A stretch of DNA of 11,428 nucleotides from DASWIV01 sp036397475 (lineage in GTDB: Bacteria > JAJVIF01 > JAPKYR01), in the NCBI GenBank assembly GCA_036397475.1, contig DASWIV010000220.1:1-11428 (forward strand), in the 5' to 3' direction. The position numbers were made by a program, and so were the translations under genes. Below, piece by piece: positions 1 to 7,196 of this stretch; positions within the stretch are counted from its first letter, which is position 1, and every line of letters starts with the position of its first letter. A model generated the notes under the pieces. The model worked only from the letters and a program-made list of their open reading frames with translations. It searched no databases and was not told where the DNA came from.

Positions 1-503
1 CCGTATTTGAGTGTGCCGGTGGGATTTACCGGAAGTCCTCCCACACGTATATTTACGGATTCCACATTCCCGATTTCAACTGCGCCGATCTCTGCAACTA
101 CATTCACCATACCCGGTGCTAATCCAAGGTCCGTCATCACAGGTGCTGACCCTTTTTCATCCGCCAGTGCATTTATCCTGTCCGCAGTTTCTATGTTACC
201 GCCAAGGTCGCAGTACCGGATTCCGTGGTTGATACATCTGTATGCAAGCGCATAGTTGAAATTGAATGGAAGTGCTGAAATTACAATGTCCGGTTCTTCC
301 GGGACTATTACATTATCGAAACCCTCGATAGCGTCGCCAGTATAAATCTCAGGTTGTATCCCAAGTTTCACGAATGTCTCACCGGCTGATTTTAATGTAT
401 CCCCGGATAACTCAACTCCACTTACATTGAAACCGAGCTTATCCATCGCATAGACAATCGCTACTCCCTGTATACCCAGTCCTGCAACAACCGCATTAAG
501 CAT
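1..503 (-). CDS. Saccharopine dehydrogenase-like NAD(P)-binding oxidoreductase, N-terminal part
   Basis: The 167 visible residues open with a Rossmann dinucleotide-binding loop (G8-x-G10-x-x-G13 in VVAGLGIQG). They continue through VISALPFNFN (about 74-83), RYCDLGGN (96-103) and TDLGLAPGMVN (124-134), which are hallmarks of the saccharopine dehydrogenase / lysine 6-dehydrogenase family. The C-terminal catalytic and dimerisation part lies beyond the left window edge, so the substrate cannot be decided. Such proteins act in the cytoplasm on amino-acid-derived imines (lysine, saccharopine, carboxynorspermidine). The ATG at 503-501 is the only workable start: an in-frame stop lies at 537-539 and the next methionine would remove the glycine loop. 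No clean Shine-Dalgarno is present; a GGGGG run eight bases upstream is the best candidate, and it forms the 3' side of a terminator-like hairpin. The family call is strong and the exact enzyme unknown. Confidence 0.85.
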   Translation of the reverse strand, partial: MLNAVVAGLGIQGVAIVYAMDKLGFNVSGVELSGDTLKSAGETFVKLGIQPEIYTGDAIEGFDNVIVPEEPDIVISALPFNFNYALAYRCINHGIRYCDLGGNIETADRINALADEKGSAPVMTDLGLAPGMVNVVAEIGAVEIGNVESVNIRVGGLPVNPTGTLKY

Positions 504-530
504 AATAAAAACCCCCGGATATTTTCCGGG
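504..530 (-). terminator. Intrinsic terminator-like hairpin touching the start codon of the dehydrogenase gene
   Basis: On the minus strand CCCGGA and TCCGGG form a perfect six-base-pair stem with a five-base loop. GG and a run of five T follow, and the ATG of the dehydrogenase comes three bases later. It probably ends transcription of the lipoprotein gene whose stop is at 650, about 120 bases upstream. Because it sits inside the leader of the next gene, and its 3' arm carries the only SD-like G run, it could instead act as an attenuator. The rest of the gap (531-649) shows no gene and no convincing promoter. Confidence 0.65.
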
Positions 531-649
531 AGGATATCACTATTTTTCAATCCAATGTAGTTAAAATCATAGGAACCTGGCCCGCTGCTCCTGATTTCTT
601 TTATAAGTCCTTTGTTACCCATGTTTTACACAAGGGTTCACAACCAAAA

Positions 650-2770
650 TCACCAGCCCGCCGGAGTCTCTACCAGCGTATACTCGCCGCCACCGGCTCC
701 GCGCTTTGGCCACAGTGTTACCGTGTGCTCCTCGGGATTGATCGCAATCGAATTATAATATCCCTGGTTGACCGCGATTGGTCCCGCGAGGACATTCAGA
801 TCGGAATCGATCTTCACCAGTTCGCCGTTACCTGACGCCAGATTTCCCCAGACAACAATCCGGCATTTCGCCATATCAGGATCGGACCAGTCAATATCCA
901 TATCGCATGGTTTGTCCACGCCAAATGTGACAAATTCCAGCGGTCCCGAGAAAATTCCTGTCAGGTCTTCGATATAAGTCGGCGGAGTAGTCGACGTGTC
1001 ATACGACCGCAATTTGCCATTATCAATTCCACCCAATATCAACAATCGATTTTCGGATGGGATGCAGATAACTTCATATACAGTACCCCATGCCTCGGGG
1101 AGCTGGAATCCATTATCGGAATCTTCAATATATCCGCCACCGCCGTCGGGAATGAAATGCTTCACGCCCTGGGCGAAGCCGAATTCCGGGAAATACGCAT
1201 TCCACCATCCGCCAGACCCGTCTGTATCGAGTCCACGGATATCACCGGTATTGGACGCGTCAATCACCAGCGGCGGAGGATCGTTTGGCTGATCCCATGT
1301 CCAGACTTCAACATTCGATTTGAACAGGTCCCAGACCACAAAGAATAATCCTTCTTCCTCGCTGATATCGATTGAGAACGGCACCGGCCAGCTCGATATG
1401 TAAGGGTTACCCCATTTTCCGGCAAGTCCGGGGCCGTCAGAGCCGCTTGTCGAGTCGACATTGTATGTCGTACACACAGTGCCGGCGAAACCGCTTAAGT
1501 ATCCCATGAAGTATCCATCACTCGCTGAGCCGGTATCGTGGACAAATGCAGCGTCGGGAGCGGACATATTTGTCCCTCCTCCGAAATCGCCCTTGCCCAT
1601 AGCGATAGAATGCAGCGCGTCGTTGCAGTCGTTAGTTGGCTCGACCACTGGAATGGTGAAACGTCCAAAGCCATCGATCTTGGCATTGAATTCATCATCA
1701 TCGAAATTGGTAACCCCAACCAGAAGTTCAACCTCATCATCGATACTCAATCCACCCTTGATATTAGGTACATTGATGATCCACCTGGCTTTATTTCCAT
1801 TGATTTCGCTGGCGGTTACAGTATCGCTTTTTCCATCGAAGCATTCAGGTGCTTCGAAAGCGAGGTCAGTAGATGTCCATCCCTGATGGTCCCACGCTTC
1901 AACTCCGATAGAGACCTCTCCGGAATCGGGATATAACTCGCCGGAAACAACGCTGAAATTGAACCTGAACGCTTCGGGGCAATTCGCCGAAACCGGGAAA
2001 TCGTCCACAGTTACAGGATTGACATCCGGTGGCTCCTGCCAGCTCGCGTCGACCGCGTACCAGAATACAAGCTGTTCAAGCGGATGCGTCTGAATCTCGA
2101 ATGTACGGGAAACATAATCGCCGTTCAGGAACGCTCGCCTCCCGCCATCGTCTTCGGATTGTCCATCGGAATAATATGCCTTGAAAGCATTAAGAGTATT
2201 TACCGGAAGTCCCCAGTCGGGATTGGATAACTTACCTGTCGAGTATCCGAGAATCCCCAGAAGTACCCAGTATTTATTGAACGCATCTGTATACCCATCG
2301 GGATTTCTGAGTCCCCAGTCACCCGCTGCAACCCGTGTGGATGTCTGGATGAATCCAGGGAAATTGTACTGTCCCTGGAGCATTACAATGCCCCTTACAT
2401 CAAACCCGATATATTTTGAAAGACCCGGGAATGGATGCTCAATACCGATACTTACGTCCATGCCGTAGGGCTGAACGATGATCGGCGGTTCGAGTGCAAG
2501 GCAATTCTTGCACGGGGATTCCTCCAGGAACTGACGCACATTCACATGAAAAGTCGAAAATCTTTCAGGTATTACCTCGTACTCGAGCGTCTGCTGATCT
2601 ATGACAATTTTCCACAACCCGAGAAGGGTCCCTGGTGAATCAGCTGCAGTGAGGATTGACTGATTCGACACCTCGGGAGTCCCTGCCGGTGTAACAGGAT
2701 CGGATCCCGCGCAGGAAAGCAATACTGTCAGCACCATGAGGACTGCGCCGGATAAGATAATTTGTCGCAC
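650..2770 (-). CDS. Large secreted lipoprotein A with beta-rich C-terminal region
   Basis: A 706-residue protein with a lipoprotein signal peptide: hydrophobic residues 4-18 and lipobox LLSC with the lipidated Cys at 20, followed by a Ser/Pro/Thr-rich linker. Residues about 50-130 form a compact module containing C87-K-N-C90, HPFPG (112-116) and GFDVRGIVM (122-130). Residues about 150-245 include NPDGYTDAF and FWYAVDASW. Residues 255-376 look like a beta-sandwich. From about 380 to the end the sequence is rich in short beta-like segments with Gly/Asp turns (VEVWTWD, LLILGGID, AINPEEHTVTLWP), resembling a propeller, though I recognise no named repeat. The first 375 residues match lipoprotein B (7252-9450) in the order of motifs. 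The start is a GTG at 2770 preceded by GGAGG at seven bases. Function is unknown; an exported, membrane-anchored surface or periplasmic protein is inferred. Confidence 0.85.
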   Translation of the reverse strand: MRQIILSGAVLMVLTVLLSCAGSDPVTPAGTPEVSNQSILTAADSPGTLLGLWKIVIDQQTLEYEVIPERFSTFHVNVRQFLEESPCKNCLALEPPIIVQPYGMDVSIGIEHPFPGLSKYIGFDVRGIVMLQGQYNFPGFIQTSTRVAAGDWGLRNPDGYTDAFNKYWVLLGILGYSTGKLSNPDWGLPVNTLNAFKAYYSDGQSEDDGGRRAFLNGDYVSRTFEIQTHPLEQLVFWYAVDASWQEPPDVNPVTVDDFPVSANCPEAFRFNFSVVSGELYPDSGEVSIGVEAWDHQGWTSTDLAFEAPECFDGKSDTVTASEINGNKARWIINVPNIKGGLSIDDEVELLVGVTNFDDDEFNAKIDGFGRFTIPVVEPTNDCNDALHSIAMGKGDFGGGTNMSAPDAAFVHDTGSASDGYFMGYLSGFAGTVCTTYNVDSTSGSDGPGLAGKWGNPYISSWPVPFSIDISEEEGLFFVVWDLFKSNVEVWTWDQPNDPPPLVIDASNTGDIRGLDTDGSGGWWNAYFPEFGFAQGVKHFIPDGGGGYIEDSDNGFQLPEAWGTVYEVICIPSENRLLILGGIDNGKLRSYDTSTTPPTYIEDLTGIFSGPLEFVTFGVDKPCDMDIDWSDPDMAKCRIVVWGNLASGNGELVKIDSDLNVLAGPIAVNQGYYNSIAINPEEHTVTLWPKRGAGGGEYTLVETPAGW

Positions 2771-2795
2771 TTTGATTCCTCCGAATCATGAGATT

Positions 2796-2808
2796 CTATA
2801 CTATATTA
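2796..2808 (-). promoter_or_regulatory. AT-rich candidate -10 region for lipoprotein A
   Basis: The 98-base gap between the peptidase stop and the lipoprotein GTG is strongly AT-rich. On the minus strand it holds TAATATAGTATAG, which offers overlapping -10 hexamers (TAATAT, TATAGT). The best upstream partner for TAATAT is TTCAAA at 17-base spacing, matching four of six -35 positions. This suggests lipoprotein A has its own promoter rather than relying on read-through from the acetyltransferase-peptidase pair, but the boxes are weak. Confidence 0.35.
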
Positions 2809-2868
2809 CACTAATTCATTAAAAATTTGAAATGAATAATTCCACATATATTATTAATTCGGGGAAAA

Positions 2869-3456
2869 TTAGTCGGGATTCTTTTCAAGGAGAAAGCAAT
2901 CCCAATGGTCAATTCCGAAGTAATTCATCACGAGCTCTTCGTTGATCACATGGTATCCCATTGCGGGATTTTTGATCACGAGAGTTCCATCCTCGGGATT
3001 CGGAATCACATAAACCGCATGGAGGAAGTCCTCCCATGTGAAAAAAACCAGCGCCGGCAGATTTTCGTCCATCAGCTCCTCGTAATTCATGTGTTTTTTA
3101 GACACGGAAAAGCCGTAATAGTTCGCTGCCGTCTGAATTCCTTCGGAAGAAGTTCCGGTGTTATCTGTACTGGATATCCACGCGATTTCCGCCACAGTTG
3201 TCTCTATTCCCTGGTCTTTGAGGAACATTACAATGCAGGTTGGAACACAGGCATATTTTGTCGCCTGGATCAGGACACCGTCATCATCCCAGTTCATCGG
3301 CTTATCCCAGATATGGTAAACAGCCCATGCTCGTATTCCGAAACGGGCTCCTCCATAGATCAATAATCCGAATATCGCGAGAATGATGATAGGGACAATT
3401 GGGTGGATGTTTTTTACCGATTTTATTTTGAACGATGTCGGTTTGAGTTTACTCAT
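2869..3456 (-). CDS. Membrane-anchored C39-like cysteine peptidase domain protein
   Basis: A 195-residue protein with a basic N-terminus, one hydrophobic segment (about 19-37) and a C-terminal domain with the layout of C39-like papain-fold peptidases. Q64 is the candidate oxyanion residue. Six positions later comes C70 in the motif YACVPTC, matching the family's Q-x5-C-G-P-x-C. H146 lies in FLHAVYVI, and N163-P164 sits where the family usually has Asp-Pro. Asn is acceptable in papain-like triads. There is no ABC-transporter part, so it is a stand-alone C39_2-type domain, probably held at the membrane with the domain outside. Its ATG overlaps the acetyltransferase stop (ATGA), so the two genes are probably translated together. 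The substrate is unknown, and a non-proteolytic or peptide-binding role cannot be excluded. Confidence 0.7.
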   Translation of the reverse strand: MSKLKPTSFKIKSVKNIHPIVPIIILAIFGLLIYGGARFGIRAWAVYHIWDKPMNWDDDGVLIQATKYACVPTCIVMFLKDQGIETTVAEIAWISSTDNTGTSSEGIQTAANYYGFSVSKKHMNYEELMDENLPALVFFTWEDFLHAVYVIPNPEDGTLVIKNPAMGYHVINEELVMNYFGIDHWDCFLLEKNPD

Positions 3457-4013
3457 GCTTCCCTGCTGCTCTCCCAGTCTTCCCTGATGATGGCATACCA
3501 GAATGTATCTTCAAATTTTCCATTTTTAAAAAATTCCCCCCGGGCGCTCCCCTCGTATTTCATTCCCGCTTTTTTCATTACCTCGGCGGAGGCAATGTTG
3601 CGCTGGAAACAGTGAGCGTAGATGCGATTCACTTCAAGAACGCGGAATCCGTAATCCACTACACATTTTACCGCTTCCGACGTGTATCCACGGTTCCAGA
3701 ATTTGACCGCGCACCAGTATCCGATCTCTGCGTGTTTGTGTGTTCTGTGGACCTCTGATAATCCTATTCCGCCGATCAGTTCTCCGGTTTCCTTGTCGAA
3801 GAAGCAGAAACTGCGTGCCGGACCATCCCCTTCCCGGGTTTTAATCCCGTCGATCCATACGTATGCATCATCCGTCGTATAAGGATAAGGGATCAGAAGA
3901 GTGGTTGCGGCTATTTTTTCGTCGTTGATCTTTGCCGCGAGTTCTTCCGCGTCTGATCTTTCCGGACGTCGAATGATAAGCCTGTCAGTTTCGAGTTGCA
4001 TTGTCATATCCAT
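3453..4013 (-). CDS. GNAT family N-acetyltransferase, RimJ/RimL type
   Basis: A 186-residue protein matching the RimJ/RimL branch of GNAT enzymes over its whole length. It opens LETDRLIIRRP, carries AEIGYW (95-100), and has the acetyl-CoA loop FWNRGYTSEAV (105-115), followed by RIYAHCFQRNIASAEVMKKAGM (130-151), where N139 and the KKAG turn are typical. It would transfer an acetyl group from acetyl-CoA to an amino group, perhaps a protein N-terminus or a small molecule, in the cytoplasm; the acceptor is not predictable. Three methionines lie at residues 1, 3 and 5. Most family members start right at MxLET, and a GGAT lies seven bases before the ATG at 4001-3999, so the true start may be there rather than at 4013. 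It is the first gene of a two-gene unit with the overlapping C39-like peptidase and faces away from the vWA gene. Confidence 0.88.
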   Translation of the reverse strand: MDMTMQLETDRLIIRRPERSDAEELAAKINDEKIAATTLLIPYPYTTDDAYVWIDGIKTREGDGPARSFCFFDKETGELIGGIGLSEVHRTHKHAEIGYWCAVKFWNRGYTSEAVKCVVDYGFRVLEVNRIYAHCFQRNIASAEVMKKAGMKYEGSARGEFFKNGKFEDTFWYAIIREDWESSREA

Positions 4014-4045
4014 TAAACCACAGACCCCGCAGCCAAACTATAGTC

Positions 4046-4054
4046 TGGTATAAT
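4046..4054 (+). promoter_or_regulatory. Extended -10 promoter of the vWA gene
   Basis: TGGTATAAT is a perfect extended -10 element (TG at 4046-4047, TATAAT at 4049-4054). No good -35 box lies 17 bases upstream, which is usual for extended -10 promoters. The predicted transcript would start near 4061, giving a leader of about 20 bases that holds GGAGGG at 4070-4075 before the ATG at 4083. A TATAGT on the opposite strand (4042-4037) could serve the divergent acetyltransferase gene but has no recognisable -35 partner. Confidence 0.65.
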
Positions 4055-4063
4055 CTAGATTAT
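4050..4063. promoter_or_regulatory. Perfect 14-bp palindrome overlapping the -10 box, possible operator
   Basis: ATAATCTAGATTAT is its own reverse complement. It covers most of the TATAAT box and the expected start of transcription, in the 69-base gap between two divergent genes. A second, shorter palindrome ACTATAGT lies at 4037-4044, centred 16 bases upstream. A dimeric repressor binding here would block the vWA promoter. The binding protein is unknown and is not encoded in the visible window. AT-rich palindromes arise by chance more easily than mixed ones. Confidence 0.45.
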
Positions 4064-4082
4064 GTTATCGGAGGGATTTGAA

Positions 4083-5762
4083 ATGAAAACGGCGTTTTAT
4101 AAATTATCGTTACTGACAATCACATTACTCGTATCCATAATCATGGCCGGACCAGCCAGTGCGGAAACCGACCTGTTGCTCCTGGTGGATGCATCCAGCT
4201 CAATGTCGGCTTACGGCACACCCGGGAGTGGTAACTCGAAATTCGCCACAGTTCGCGGAGGACTGACAACCTTTCTGCAGGAACTTCCCGAGGGAATAAA
4301 TGTAGGCCTGCGGATTGTCGGTGGATCGCCGTCGGCGGACTGCTATTCGTCATTCATGAGAATTCCCGTGGGAGCGGGCAATCGAAGCAGGATTCAGGAT
4401 TCACTGATGCAGATCGCTCCGGGCGGCGACCGCGGTCTGATGCAGGGAATTGACGACGGGATCTCCGATCTCATCACAAACGACCCGTCGAGGCGTGGCG
4501 TTTTGCTTGTAATCACCGACGATGGTGACGATTGCGGGCGTGACGCTGAATATATAACCGATGTTTATAAATACACCCCGGGACGTCCGGACATCCTTAT
4601 ACTGGGCCTTGACCTTTCCCAGGACGCAGGGGATGTTCTTGGGGAGATAATCGCTGAGTTGGGAGGACGCCTCCTGAATCTTACCAGCCTTGAATCGATC
4701 CAGCCGACAATGGCTACACTCGCAGGGCAGTTCAATAATAATCTGACCATCTACCTTCATGACTCTTCGGGAAATGAGGTAGCCGGAGACATAACCATTA
4801 AAAATGTCGATACAGGCCTGGTGGTTTTCGAGGGACTCGATCAACCATCCTATGTGGTCAATCTCGATCCCGGCGAGTACCAGGTATCCGGACGTTATCT
4901 CGGAGAAGAAAATAAGAGCGAGATAATTACAGTGGGTGAGGATCAATTCAGCAGCGTATCCCTTTCGTTCAGCATTTATCGCGATCCGCTTTCGCTGTCG
5001 CTTAGGGACATATACGGCAACGCATTGAGGGCTCGTGTCACTTTTTTGAACTCCTCGATGGAAGCGGTGTACACAACAGAAATCGGTTCTTTCCACCAGG
5101 TCGAACTGCCCGCCGGAACTTACACACTCGAAATTCGTGTCGGCGACCGGGTCGAGAAGGTCTACGGCATTACGGTGGGTCCGGGGTATGACGATTACAG
5201 GGAAGTTGAGCTCCCTATTGAAATTGGCACACTTGAGGTAGAGGTATATAATCAGGGAGGCATCGCGATAAACGGTGCGATTACAATCTACGACCAGGAT
5301 GGGACAATTGTTGACGAGGCTCCAAATTCTTCTTACCTTTACTCGCGCCTGCCCGAGGGGACGTACAGGGTCAGGGTGGAATTAGACGATCAGGTGGTTG
5401 AGGACGATGCATACCTGTACGGGGGCGATGAGGAACTCGTTTCTCTTGAGCTCGACCTGCCGCTTGGCGACCTCTACATAACGCTGAGTACTGATTCCGG
5501 GGATGAGGTGTGGGGATGGGTGCGCATCTATGACAGCGATGGAAATTTGTTCGAAAGGGTTGACCGCTATGGAAGCAATCCGAGTGAATCGCCCGAATGG
5601 TATATTTCCGACCTGCCTGTAGGAACCTATCGTGTTGAGGCGCAGGCGGAGGGAATTGTCCGTACCGCTACCGGTGTCCAGATCCTTGAAAATCAGGAAG
5701 TGGAAGTGGACATCACCTTCCCGGATTCGATCTATTTTGGCGGAGACGACGATGAGTTCTAA
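4083..5762 (+). CDS. Secreted von Willebrand A domain protein with four tandem beta-sandwich repeats
   Basis: Counted from the ATG at 4083, which follows GGAGGG at a good distance (an in-frame ATG at 4062 lacks such a site), the protein has 559 residues. A signal peptide ends at the ASA-E site after residue 27. A vWA domain spans about 30-215, with the metal-site motif DASSS at 36-40 and TDDGDD at 145-150. Where the third metal ligand Thr is normally found the sequence reads GGDRGLMQGI, apparently lacking it. Four repeats of about 80 residues follow, beginning near 221, 303, 384 and 464. Each opens with a strand such as LTIYLHD or LEVEVYN and ends with a turn of the type LPAGTY, LPEGTY or LPVGTY, as in Cna-B or carboxypeptidase-regulatory-like domains. 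The C-terminus is acidic (GGDDDEF). A role in binding or adhesion outside the cytoplasm is inferred. It is the only plus-strand gene. Confidence 0.85.
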   Translation: MKTAFYKLSLLTITLLVSIIMAGPASAETDLLLLVDASSSMSAYGTPGSGNSKFATVRGGLTTFLQELPEGINVGLRIVGGSPSADCYSSFMRIPVGAGNRSRIQDSLMQIAPGGDRGLMQGIDDGISDLITNDPSRRGVLLVITDDGDDCGRDAEYITDVYKYTPGRPDILILGLDLSQDAGDVLGEIIAELGGRLLNLTSLESIQPTMATLAGQFNNNLTIYLHDSSGNEVAGDITIKNVDTGLVVFEGLDQPSYVVNLDPGEYQVSGRYLGEENKSEIITVGEDQFSSVSLSFSIYRDPLSLSLRDIYGNALRARVTFLNSSMEAVYTTEIGSFHQVELPAGTYTLEIRVGDRVEKVYGITVGPGYDDYREVELPIEIGTLEVEVYNQGGIAINGAITIYDQDGTIVDEAPNSSYLYSRLPEGTYRVRVELDDQVVEDDAYLYGGDEELVSLELDLPLGDLYITLSTDSGDEVWGWVRIYDSDGNLFERVDRYGSNPSESPEWYISDLPVGTYRVEAQAEGIVRTATGVQILENQEVEVDITFPDSIYFGGDDDEF

Positions 5763-5766
5763 ATAG

Positions 5767-5789
5767 AAAAAACCCGCATGTCGATGCGG
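5767..5789 (-). terminator. Intrinsic terminator shared by convergent genes
   Basis: CCGCAT (5774-5779) and ATGCGG (5784-5789) pair with a four-base loop. On the minus strand the stem is followed by CG-side G and six T residues, an excellent terminator for the DUF899 gene. On the plus strand the stem follows the vWA stop by 12 bases and is trailed only by ATTTG, so it would work less well for that gene. Confidence 0.75.
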
Positions 5790-5815
5790 ATTTGAATATC
5801 CGGCGAAAATAATTT

Positions 5816-6394
5816 TCAATATTCATACTTCGGGTGCCAGTTATCCGCCCCGTTTTCGAGCAGATTGAAGAAATGCCATACGCTGGCGTACAGGTCTCCG
5901 GGACCGAAATACGAAAAGGCGATCCTGCGAAGTTTTCCATCCTTGTCTTTTTTGAATGTGGAAAATCCGGGCTGGTACATACCCGGCTCAGGTTCAAAAC
6001 CCATATCCTTCACAAAATCGGTTCCATGCGCCGAATAGCATTTGAAATTCCAGCCACGGCCTTCGGTGAATTCCTTCATTACAGACGGCTCGTCGGGCGA
6101 TGTCAGTACGAACGCGGCGCGATTTTCAAGATGCTTCGTGAAGCCGATAAATCCATCAGCCCAGAGAGTGCAGTACGGGCACGATTTGCCCATATTGTGG
6201 ACAAGAATTAAATCGTCCTTGTCACCGAAAAGTTCGGAGAGCTTTATTGAATTGCCGTCAGTATCTTTCAGTTCATAATCGCTGACTTCCATCGCTCCCC
6301 ATTTTTTCAGGAGTTCAGCATGCCGGTTGTGCATCTCATTCATTTCGACATACATCTGCTCCATCTCTTTTTGCATATCAGTTGCAGTACCCAT
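5816..6394 (-). CDS. DUF899-type thioredoxin-fold protein with CPYC motif
   Basis: A 192-residue protein without a signal peptide. Residues 7-33 form a Met/Glu-rich helix, probably coiled. From about 37 it has a peroxiredoxin/thioredoxin-like fold: YELKDTDGNSIKLSELFG (40-57), then LILVHNMGKSCPYCTLWADGF, with the redox motif C72-P-Y-C75, then HLENRAAFVLTSPDEP (88-103). These match the DUF899 family, whose members are usually somewhat longer. The aromatic tail DNWHPKYEY closes the protein. A cytosolic thiol-disulfide or peroxide-related role is likely, but no specific reaction has been settled for this family as far as I know. The ATG at 6394 follows GGAGGA by nine bases. It has its own promoter and terminator, so it seems to be a single-gene unit. 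Confidence 0.8.
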   Translation of the reverse strand: MGTATDMQKEMEQMYVEMNEMHNRHAELLKKWGAMEVSDYELKDTDGNSIKLSELFGDKDDLILVHNMGKSCPYCTLWADGFIGFTKHLENRAAFVLTSPDEPSVMKEFTEGRGWNFKCYSAHGTDFVKDMGFEPEPGMYQPGFSTFKKDKDGKLRRIAFSYFGPGDLYASVWHFFNLLENGADNWHPKYEY

Positions 6395-6425
6395 TAAATT
6401 AAGTCCTCCATATTTGTCTTTGAAA

Positions 6426-6452
6426 AGTATAATCTTTGTAAACTTATGTCAA
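6426..6452 (-). promoter_or_regulatory. Sigma70-like promoter of the DUF899 gene
   Basis: On the minus strand a perfect TTGACA (6452-6447) is followed after 15 bases by TATACT (6431-6426), five of six matches to the -10 consensus. A TACTTT at the ideal 17-base spacing overlaps it. Transcription would begin near 6419, leaving a leader of about 25 bases that includes GGAGGA before the ATG at 6394. No terminator separates this promoter from the upstream phosphatase gene, so some read-through is possible. Confidence 0.65.
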
Positions 6453-6480
6453 CTCATGAATATGTGAAAATATTAAAAAT

Positions 6481-7158
6481 TTAAACACGGACCTTATAAA
6501 CTTTCTTCTTTACAGCGTCGAATGCCGCGAGTATCCCGGTATCGTAGCAGCCGCAGTCGAGGAACATGATATTCCTCTGCTCGTTCAGGTATGGCCCCTC
6601 GCCGTTGTATCCTGGAATCCTGTCAGGCGGACTATGTCCGACAATCACCAGCTCCGGATACCGGTACCCAGAAAAAAGGAATTTATCCATCAGCCAGCGG
6701 CACTCGAAATCGGGGGTTTTTTCATAGAAATCATCGCCTTCCCAGAATCCCGCATGGACAAAGCAGGCATGTTTTGTGCGATAGCGGTTGATCAATCTGC
6801 TCGTCAGCCAGCCTATTGTCTCTTCCGGAATTTCACCGCCGAATTCCTCGACAACTCTTCTCCCGCCAACCAGCATCCATTTCTGCGAGTACCGGCGGTC
6901 CCCGATTTTGCCAAGCCACCGGAGCATCATGTCTTCGTGATTCCCCATTAGAAAAATATCTTTCTGTCCACGGTCAGAATCGAGCTTCATAATCCTGTCC
7001 AGAACCGCAGCCGATTCAGGTCCGCGATCGACATAATCCCCGAGAAATATCAGCAGATCATTTTCACCCGGCTTGATCTCCTCGAGCATTGCGTCGAGCG
7101 CGTCGAGACGTCCGTGTACATCGCCGATGGCGATCTCTCTTTTAAAAGCAGCATCCAT
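6481..7158 (-). CDS. PPP-family metallophosphatase (serine/threonine protein phosphatase or ApaH-like)
   Basis: A 225-residue protein with the complete set of metal-binding motifs of the PPP phosphoesterases: GDVHG (12-16), GDYVDRGP (40-47), GNHE (72-75), HAG (135-137) and GHS (174-176), followed by DCGCYDTG (201-208). It hydrolyses phosphate esters with a pair of metal ions in the cytoplasm. The compact length and the GDVHG-to-GNHE spacing fit bacterial PrpA/PrpB-like protein phosphatases. A dinucleoside tetraphosphatase is the main alternative and cannot be ruled out by eye. The start at 7158 is forced by the first motif, yet has no Shine-Dalgarno; a TATACT about 15 bases upstream suggests a very short leader. 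It lies between a strong terminator upstream and the DUF899 promoter downstream, so it appears to be its own unit. Confidence 0.88.
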   Translation of the reverse strand: MDAAFKREIAIGDVHGRLDALDAMLEEIKPGENDLLIFLGDYVDRGPESAAVLDRIMKLDSDRGQKDIFLMGNHEDMMLRWLGKIGDRRYSQKWMLVGGRRVVEEFGGEIPEETIGWLTSRLINRYRTKHACFVHAGFWEGDDFYEKTPDFECRWLMDKFLFSGYRYPELVIVGHSPPDRIPGYNGEGPYLNEQRNIMFLDCGCYDTGILAAFDAVKKKVYKVRV

Positions 7159-7173
7159 AATTTTGGGAGTCGA

Positions 7174-7179
7174 AGTATA
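7174..7179 (-). promoter_or_regulatory. Candidate -10 box of the phosphatase gene giving an almost leaderless mRNA
   Basis: TATACT on the minus strand lies 15 bases before the ATG at 7158. It is the same hexamer as the -10 of the DUF899 gene. Transcription would start about eight bases before the ATG. No convincing -35 is present, and the 45 bases upstream are the T-rich flank of the preceding terminator. Confidence 0.4.
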
Positions 7180-7196
7180 AACCAGAAATTATGAAA

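Noticed and set aside
1461..1936. Overlapping plus-strand frames inside lipoprotein A
   Set aside because: Both are antisense to conserved-looking lipoprotein sequence and have no initiation signal or domain.
2814..2837. ATTCATT/AATGAAT inverted repeat behind the C39-like gene
   Set aside because: The stem is made almost only of A-T pairs with a ten-base loop and no T tract directly after it, so it is too weak to call a terminator.
4401..5096. A 231-codon open frame on the minus strand inside the vWA gene
   Set aside because: It is antisense to a gene with clear signal peptide, domain and repeat structure, has no recognisable motif and no ribosome site; it is a by-product of codon use.
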